Shown here: piece by piece, positions 58,822 through 64,000 of the stretch
Position numbering within the stretch: position 1 is the first letter of the stretch
Layout of the letters: every line of letters begins with the position of its first letter
NCBI GenBank assembly: GCA_030054095.1
Contig: JASGCO010000011.1
Coordinates: forward strand, 1 to 64,000
Source of the DNA: Sediminibacterium sp.
GTDB taxonomy: Bacteria > Bacteroidota > Bacteroidia > B-17B0 > Aurantibacillaceae
DNA length: 64,000 nt
Direction of reading: 5' to 3'
Made by a program: the position numbers and the translations under genes
The notes under the pieces: generated by a model
What the model was told of the DNA's origin: nothing
What the model saw: only the letters and a program-made list of their open reading frames with translations
The model's database searches: none

Positions 58822-59979
58822 TTAGCTTAACGCCTGTTTTAAATCGTCTATCAGATCTTCTATATCTTCTACTCCGACGCTAAGGCGTAACAGGTTATCC
58901 ACAACGCCTGCCTTTTCGCGTTCTTCTTTCGGAATAGAAGCGTGAGTCATAGTAGCCGGATGATTAATTAAACTTTCTACACCACCAAGGCTTTCAGCCA
59001 GAGAAAATACATTGAAAGAAGAAGCGATACGGAACGTTTCTTTCAGATCAGCGCCTTTTAATACAATGGAGATCATTCCACCGAAATCACGCATTTGTTT
59101 TTTGGCAATGTCGTGGTTAGGATGATCGGTAAAGCCGGGCCAGTATATTTTTTCAATTTTTGGATGCGTTTTCAAAAACTCTGCTATTTTACGTCCATTA
59201 AAGCAATGGCGTTCCATACGTAAATGGAGGGTCTTAATGCCGCGCATTACCAGAAAACTATCCATCGGGCCAGGGGTAGCGCCACAGCTGTTGTGAATAA
59301 AGGCCAGTTGTTCATATAATTTAGGATCGTTCATTACCAGCGCGCCCATTACCACATCACTGTGTCCGCCCAGATATTTGGTAACGCTGTGCATCACAAT
59401 ATGTGCGCCAAGTGCCAGCGGATTCTGAAGGTAAGGGGAGGCAAAGGTGTTATCTACCGCTAGTGTTAATCCATGTTTTGCCGCGATGTTTCCGCAGGCT
59501 TCAATGTCAATAATCTGCATGGTAGGATTGGTAGGCGTTTCGGCCCATATTAAGCGGGTATTGGCATTTATGTATTTTTCAATATTCGACGCGTCGGTCA
59601 TATTGATAAAGTGAAATTTGATACCGTAATTGGCAAATACTTTGGTGAACATCCGGTAACTACCACCATATAAATCATCGCCGGTTATCACCTCATCGCC
59701 GGGGCGTAGTAATTTTATTACCGCATCCATAGCGCCCATGCCGCTGCTGAAACACAAACAATGCGCCGCGTTTTCAAGGGCGGCTATATTTTTCTGGAGT
59801 GCTTCGCGGGTAGGATTCTTGCCACGGGCATAAGCATACCCTTTATGTTGCCCTGGTGATTCCTGAACATAAGTACTGGTTTGGAAAATAGGGGTCATAA
59901 TGGCACCGGTAGATGGATCGGGTTCAGCTCCGGCGTGAATGGCTTTTGTTCCGAAGCCATGATGTTTAGACTGACTCAT
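58822..59979 (-). CDS. Cystathionine gamma-synthase-type PLP enzyme
   Basis: The 385-residue Cys/Met-metabolism PLP enzyme has FGTKAIHAGAEPDPSTGAIM, YARGKNPTREALQKNIAALE, DDLYGGSYRMFTKVF and the PLP lysine in HSVTKYLGGHSDV. SLGGVESLINHPATMTH and RLSVGVEDIEDLIDDLKQAL end the protein. The choice between gamma-synthase and gamma-lyase or O-acetylhomoserine sulfhydrylase cannot be settled by sequence; the layout fits MetB/CGS-like enzymes. It is monocistronic. Confidence 0.9.
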   Translation of the reverse strand: MSQSKHHGFGTKAIHAGAEPDPSTGAIMTPIFQTSTYVQESPGQHKGYAYARGKNPTREALQKNIAALENAAHCLCFSSGMGAMDAVIKLLRPGDEVITGDDLYGGSYRMFTKVFANYGIKFHFINMTDASNIEKYINANTRLIWAETPTNPTMQIIDIEACGNIAAKHGLTLAVDNTFASPYLQNPLALGAHIVMHSVTKYLGGHSDVVMGALVMNDPKLYEQLAFIHNSCGATPGPMDSFLVMRGIKTLHLRMERHCFNGRKIAEFLKTHPKIEKIYWPGFTDHPNHDIAKKQMRDFGGMISIVLKGADLKETFRIASSFNVFSLAESLGGVESLINHPATMTHASIPKEEREKAGVVDNLLRLSVGVEDIEDLIDDLKQALS

Positions 59980-60058
59980 AATTTTAAAAGCGCAAAGTTA
60001 AGCGCCTTTTTGATGTTAAAACCATTTTTATTTCAGCAATTTTAAACTATCTTTAAGC

Positions 60059-60775
60059 ATGTTTAGGCCGTTTCTGCTTTTTTGTGTGATACTAGCTTTT
60101 CTGTCTTGCCGTAAAAAGAATAAAGACGCTGCAGAACCGGTTAATCCGGGGAAGGAATATTATCCGGCAACAACGGGAAAATTTGTAGTATATGACGTGG
60201 ATAGTACCTGGTACAATGAGCTCACATTTCAACCTACTACCTTAAAATACCGCATCAAGGAAAGATTTTCAGAGGTGTTTACAGATAATGAAAATAAACC
60301 AGCCATTCGTATTGAACGTTTTATTAAATACTATAATCCGAATAAATCTTACGATAGCATTCCTTACACGATAAAAGATGTATGGCAGGCCAATGTGACC
60401 GATCGTAATGTAGAGGTGGTAGAAGAAAACATACGTTTTGTAAAACTGATTTTTCCGTTACAGGAAGGGAAAAGCTGGAATGGGAATGTTCGTAATACCA
60501 ATACCGAACGCAATTATAAAATAGAATACCTCGATCGTGCGGAAACTATCAATGGTGTTAGTTTGGAAAAGACGCTCGCGGTTAAGCAAATAGACTTCCG
60601 TACCCTGATATCCTATCAGTATGCCAGCGAAAAATACGCTAAGGGGATAGGTCTGGTTTACCGGGAAATAAAAGATATATACTCTAATACGGTTGTTGCA
60701 GGCGTACCGGTAGAGAACCGAATAGAGAAAGGTGTTATTTATATTCAAAAAATAGTAAGTTATGGACAGGAATAA
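60059..60775 (+). CDS. Lipoprotein of unknown function
   Basis: The 238-residue protein has a lipobox in VILAFLSCRKKNK and a beta-rich body (ATTGKFVVYDVDSTWYNELT, RIERFIKYYNPNKSYDSIPY) that resembles a repeated sandwich. No family is named. It overlaps the subtilase gene by 14 bases. Confidence 0.72.
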   Translation: MFRPFLLFCVILAFLSCRKKNKDAAEPVNPGKEYYPATTGKFVVYDVDSTWYNELTFQPTTLKYRIKERFSEVFTDNENKPAIRIERFIKYYNPNKSYDSIPYTIKDVWQANVTDRNVEVVEENIRFVKLIFPLQEGKSWNGNVRNTNTERNYKIEYLDRAETINGVSLEKTLAVKQIDFRTLISYQYASEKYAKGIGLVYREIKDIYSNTVVAGVPVENRIEKGVIYIQKIVSYGQE

Positions 60776-62402
60776 AAAGTGTTTTGTACTAATCAGTATC
60801 TTGTATTTAAGCTTTACAACGGTATTAGAAGCGCAGGGAAACAAATATTGGATCCGTTTTACCAATAAGACCGGAACGCCTTATACAGTATCTAGCCCGA
60901 ATGCATTTTTAAGTGCGAAAGCTATCGCGCGGCGTACAGCGGCCGGGGTGCAGGTAAACGCTACCGATTTACCGGTAACGCCCTCTTATATCAGTCAGAT
61001 TGAAGCAGTACCGAATGTTACGGTTCTTTACGCATCAAAGTGGATTAACGGTGTAGTAGCAATCATCACCAATACGGCAGCGCTAACGACTATTAATTCG
61101 TTTAGTTTTGTAGGCACGTCTTTCCCGGTTAACCGCTACCGTAAAGATATAGGAGAAACGGGAAATGATAAGTTGCCGGTTAGTACTGTTCAACGATCAC
61201 CATCTTCAGGGTTCAATTACGGATTATCGTTAACACAAGCTCAGCAACTGAATGTACCGTGTCTCCATAATGCCGGATTCAGAGGTCAGGGAATGACGAT
61301 TGCGGTATTGGATAACGGGTTTAATAATGCCAATGTAAATCCGGTGTTTGATAGTATTCGGACACGTGGTGGTATATTGGGAACCTACGATTTTGTGAAC
61401 ATGGAACAGAATGTTTACAACGATGGGGCACATGGCGCAATGGTACTATCCACCATGGCAGGGTTGTCTCCCGGTAATCTGGTTGGAACAGCGCCTTATG
61501 CCAACTACTGGTTGTTTACCACTGAGGATGACGGCGCGGAAACCATCAGCGAAGAGTATAACTGGATCAGAGGGGCCGAGTTTGCGGATAGTGCCGGGGC
61601 AGATATACTGACCACGTCTTTGGGGTATTTTAATTTTGACGGGAATTTGAATAATCATGTAACAGCTGATTTAAACGGACGGATTGCTCCCATGAGCATC
61701 GCTGCTAATCTGGCCGCCCGAAAAGGGATGGTTGTATTGAACTCTGCAGGAAATTCAGGCTCAGGGGTTACAACCATTGGGGTGCCTGCCGATGCCGATA
61801 GTATTATTGCTGTAGGAGCGGTAGATGGCAATGGAACCCGTGCCGGATTTAGTTCGGTGGGGCCAAGCGCGGACGGACGTATAAAACCGGATTTGTCAGC
61901 TATGGGACAAGGTGCTATTGTGTGTCAGCCAAATGGTAGTTTTACAGGAGCTAACGGCACTTCGTTTTCTTGTCCGATTTTGGCGGGAGCAGTGGCTTGT
62001 TTCTGGCAAAAGCATCCCGGACTGACCAGTTTTATGGTAGTAGATATATTGAAAAATAATGCGACACAAACCAGTAACCCGGATAACCTGTTGGGCTGGG
62101 GAATTCCGAATGTTTGCGCCGTTGTAGGGATAAAGGAAAATGAATGGAGTCACAAATACGGACTCGAATTGTTACCTAATCCAACAGAAGGTATTTTCAG
62201 AATACGTTACAACGAAGCGTATCAGTCAGAACTGAAAGGGTTGACGTTACATAACGCTTTGGGACAGGTTATTTTACAGCAAAGTTATAACCAGATGCAG
62301 AATGATGCCAGATTAGATATATCGAAGGAACCCGCCGGTGTGTACTTTCTGACTATCTCCGTTAATGAGGGAATCATAAGCCGTAAGTTGATTAAGTATT
62401 AA
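60762..62402 (+). CDS. Secreted subtilisin-like serine peptidase with T9SS sorting domain
   Basis: The 546-residue S8 peptidase has a signal peptide, a short pro-region, catalytic Asp in IAVLDNGFNNANV, His in DGAHGAMVLSTMAG and Ser401 in NGTSFSCPILAGAVA. The C-terminus (ELLPNPTEGIFRIRYNEAYQ, AGVYFLTISVNEGIISRKLI) is the T9SS sorting domain. It is a much smaller relative of the 49672 subtilase, without inserted adhesion domains. It overlaps the lipoprotein gene and is probably produced with it. Confidence 0.92.
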   Translation: MDRNKKCFVLISILYLSFTTVLEAQGNKYWIRFTNKTGTPYTVSSPNAFLSAKAIARRTAAGVQVNATDLPVTPSYISQIEAVPNVTVLYASKWINGVVAIITNTAALTTINSFSFVGTSFPVNRYRKDIGETGNDKLPVSTVQRSPSSGFNYGLSLTQAQQLNVPCLHNAGFRGQGMTIAVLDNGFNNANVNPVFDSIRTRGGILGTYDFVNMEQNVYNDGAHGAMVLSTMAGLSPGNLVGTAPYANYWLFTTEDDGAETISEEYNWIRGAEFADSAGADILTTSLGYFNFDGNLNNHVTADLNGRIAPMSIAANLAARKGMVVLNSAGNSGSGVTTIGVPADADSIIAVGAVDGNGTRAGFSSVGPSADGRIKPDLSAMGQGAIVCQPNGSFTGANGTSFSCPILAGAVACFWQKHPGLTSFMVVDILKNNATQTSNPDNLLGWGIPNVCAVVGIKENEWSHKYGLELLPNPTEGIFRIRYNEAYQSELKGLTLHNALGQVILQQSYNQMQNDARLDISKEPAGVYFLTISVNEGIISRKLIKY

Positions 62403-62415
62403 TGTAAGCCGTTGT

Positions 62416-63669
62416 ATGTCAAAAAAAACACCCAATGTTCTTTTCAATAAACTGATTTTTGTAGCGGCTTTAGGCTATTTTGTGGATATATACGATCTGG
62501 TGCTTTTTGGCATGGAACGCGTAGCCAGTTTAAATGATATTTTACAAGGCATCTATCCCGATGAGGTGGAACGAAACAAACACATCAGTAGTATTGGCGC
62601 CTCTTTACTAAACTGGCAAATGATGGGCATGATAGTGGGCGGTATTTTCTGGGGCGTATTGGGTGACCGCAAAGGCCGCTTGTCGGTATTATTCGGAAGT
62701 ATAATTACTTATTCGCTGGCTAATATTGCCAATGGATTGGTAACAGACACGCAATGGTATGCCGTATTACGGTTTGTGTCAGGGTTTGGTCTGGCAGGAG
62801 AATTGGGAGCAGGAATTACGTTGGTGAGTGAAACATTGGATAAGGAAAAGCGTGGATTGGGCACAACCATTGTGGCATCGGTAGGCTTATTTGGTGCAGT
62901 GGTTGCCGGATTAACAACCATATTACTGGACAACTGGCGGGTAAGTTATTTTATTGGCGGGGGAATGGGCCTATTACTACTTCTTTTAAGGATTGGGGTA
63001 TATGAAAGTGGTATGTTCAGCGAGGCCAAAGCACAGAAACATGTTAAACACGGCAACTTTTTTTATTTATTCTCACACTGGCAATTGTTGCGCAAATACC
63101 TCACCATTATCTTAATTGCGGTTCCGGTGTGGTTTGTTATGTTTTTTTTAGTGCAGTTTTCACCTGAAATGACAAAGGCACTAGGGCTGGATAATGCGCC
63201 ACGCGAAGCAAAAATTCCGATAATGGTAGCCTATATCGGCATTACCATAGGCGATGTGGCCAGTGGTTTACTGAGTCAGCATTTACGTTCCAGGAAAAGG
63301 GCGCTTCAATGGTTTATCGCCGGAACACTTTTGTTTACTATTCTGTACTATTTATTTGCTCAGGTTTCGGTATTCGTATTTTATACCCTGGTATTTTTCA
63401 TAGGATTTTTTACCGGGTATTGGGCCGTATTTATGAGTAGTGCATCCGAATTATTTGGTACTAATATCAGGGCAACAGTCGCTACAACTGTCCCTAATTT
63501 TGTAAGAGGATCGGTTACGTTAATGACCCTGTTTAATATGGGATTAAAGCCCTCCATGGGAACTGTAGGTGCCAGTGTTGCCATTGGAGCGGTAGTATTC
63601 CTTTTGGCGTTTTGGGCCAGTTACCGTTTAGAGGAAACGTATGGTAAAGATTTAAACTATGTAGAGTAA
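62416..63669 (+). CDS. MFS transporter
   Basis: The 417-residue protein has about 12 membrane helices. The motif in helix 1 (FVDIYDLVLFGM) and the cytoplasmic loop GVLGDRKGRLSVLFGSI are MFS signatures, and the second-half loop is GLLSQHLRSRKRALQWF. It resembles sugar/organic-acid proton symporters of the MHS-like group. Substrate is not predictable. It starts 13 bases after the subtilase stop. Confidence 0.9.
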   Translation: MSKKTPNVLFNKLIFVAALGYFVDIYDLVLFGMERVASLNDILQGIYPDEVERNKHISSIGASLLNWQMMGMIVGGIFWGVLGDRKGRLSVLFGSIITYSLANIANGLVTDTQWYAVLRFVSGFGLAGELGAGITLVSETLDKEKRGLGTTIVASVGLFGAVVAGLTTILLDNWRVSYFIGGGMGLLLLLLRIGVYESGMFSEAKAQKHVKHGNFFYLFSHWQLLRKYLTIILIAVPVWFVMFFLVQFSPEMTKALGLDNAPREAKIPIMVAYIGITIGDVASGLLSQHLRSRKRALQWFIAGTLLFTILYYLFAQVSVFVFYTLVFFIGFFTGYWAVFMSSASELFGTNIRATVATTVPNFVRGSVTLMTLFNMGLKPSMGTVGASVAIGAVVFLLAFWASYRLEETYGKDLNYVE

Positions 63670-63720
63670 AAAAGCAAAAAAGATTAACAACAAAAAATTA
63701 ACAAATAATAAACGATAAAA

Positions 63721-63751
63721 TTTGTTTTTTAAAAATGTTTAACTAATTTAG
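63721..63751 (+). promoter_or_regulatory. Promoter of the PorP/SprF gene
   Basis: TTTG (63721-63724) is followed after 19 bases by TAATTTAG (63744-63751), one mismatch from TAnnTTTG, about 50 bases before ATG 63801. Confidence 0.5.
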
Positions 63752-63800
63752 CACCCTAAGTGTATCATAAAGGGTACTCTTTAACCTTATATAAAAATAT

Positions 63801-64000
63801 ATGAAAAAACTAATTACTAAAATTTCATTAGCTTTTGTAGGTCTCACCGGGGCTGCGTTTGCTCAACAAGATCCGCAGTTCACTCAGTTTATGTTCAATA
63901 AATTGATTTATAATCCGGGGTATGCCGGTACCAGTAAAGCCATCTGCGGAGTAGGGCAATTCCGTCAGCAATGGTCAAGTTTTACCGGTGCACCTACTTC
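63801..64000 (+). CDS. PorP/SprF-family T9SS membrane protein, 3'-partial
   Basis: The gene runs off the right edge. The visible 66 residues comprise a signal peptide (to TGAAFA) and then QQDPQFTQFMFNKLIYNPGY, which is the hallmark N-terminus of PorP/SprF outer-membrane proteins. These anchor the gliding/secretion machinery and assist type IX export of surface proteins. In Bacteroidota they often sit beside large gliding-motility adhesins. The rest is needed to tell if it is a core or accessory copy. Confidence 0.92.
   Translation, partial: MKKLITKISLAFVGLTGAAFAQQDPQFTQFMFNKLIYNPGYAGTSKAICGVGQFRQQWSSFTGAPT

Noticed and set aside
1-64000. tRNA, rRNA or tmRNA genes
   Set aside because: Intergenic regions were read for cloverleaf arms and conserved rRNA motifs; none were recognised.

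Overview
The window is a chromosomal segment of a Bacteroidota bacterium. The evidence is the start of a PorP/SprF-type type IX secretion (T9SS) gene at the right edge, two subtilases with T9SS-style C-terminal sorting domains, a TonB-dependent receptor with a carboxypeptidase-like regulatory domain, TAnnTTTG-type promoter boxes, a beta-flower repeat protein, and an arginine operon of the carbamoylated-acylornithine type known from Bacteroides. Base composition is moderately AT-rich. I cannot name the genus. No rRNA, tRNA, CRISPR array, intact insertion sequence or prophage was seen.

Region by region. 1-4 kb: thiolase, two DinB-superfamily proteins and a hotdog thioesterase in a tight row, then an NTF2-like protein and the decayed 3' end of an amino-acid permease. 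4-6 kb: DoxX and pirin genes opposite an HxlR regulator whose upstream region carries repeated GTAATCAGT boxes. 6-11.4 kb: a minus-strand light/DNA-repair operon (SRPBCC protein, TIGR03643 protein, SDR, flavin reductase, DUF2256 mini-protein, FeS-type 6-4 photolyase, CRY-DASH). 11.6-15 kb: FkbM methyltransferase, a G-rich intergenic repeat-like element, an orphan HsdR-N protein, AMP nucleosidase and MeaB. 15-23.5 kb: a complete eight-gene arginine operon (GNAT, argG, argC, argD, argF', argB, argE, argH) preceded by a leader with a short ORF ending in Arg codons. Residue 90 of the transcarbamylase is Val, which predicts N-succinyl rather than N-acetyl intermediates. A Thg1-like 3'-5' polymerase follows.

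24-36 kb is the most unusual part: two divergent operons. One encodes CheR, a receiver-less CheB, a GAF protein, a membrane SpoIIE phosphatase and a SiaB-type kinase. The other encodes a second SiaB, a SiaC, a fusion of a TerB-like/FHA-like module to a SiaC domain, a 1029-residue ABC transporter that begins with the same TerB-like/FHA-like module, and two exported proteins. I read this as a Sia partner-switching pathway wired to an ABC exporter instead of to a diguanylate cyclase; this is inference.

36-46 kb: housekeeping genes (miaA, O-methyltransferase, TIGR01777 epimerase, thioredoxin-like ferredoxin, idi, a second pirin, smpB, a B12-binding radical SAM enzyme, an M24 peptidase, two TPM proteins). 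46-64 kb: mostly envelope and secreted proteins (Ig-like lipoprotein, beta-flower protein, two T9SS subtilases, Lys/Cys-rich exported protein, TonB receptor, 25-residue-repeat protein), plus queA, cystathionine gamma-synthase, an MFS transporter and the partial PorP/SprF gene.
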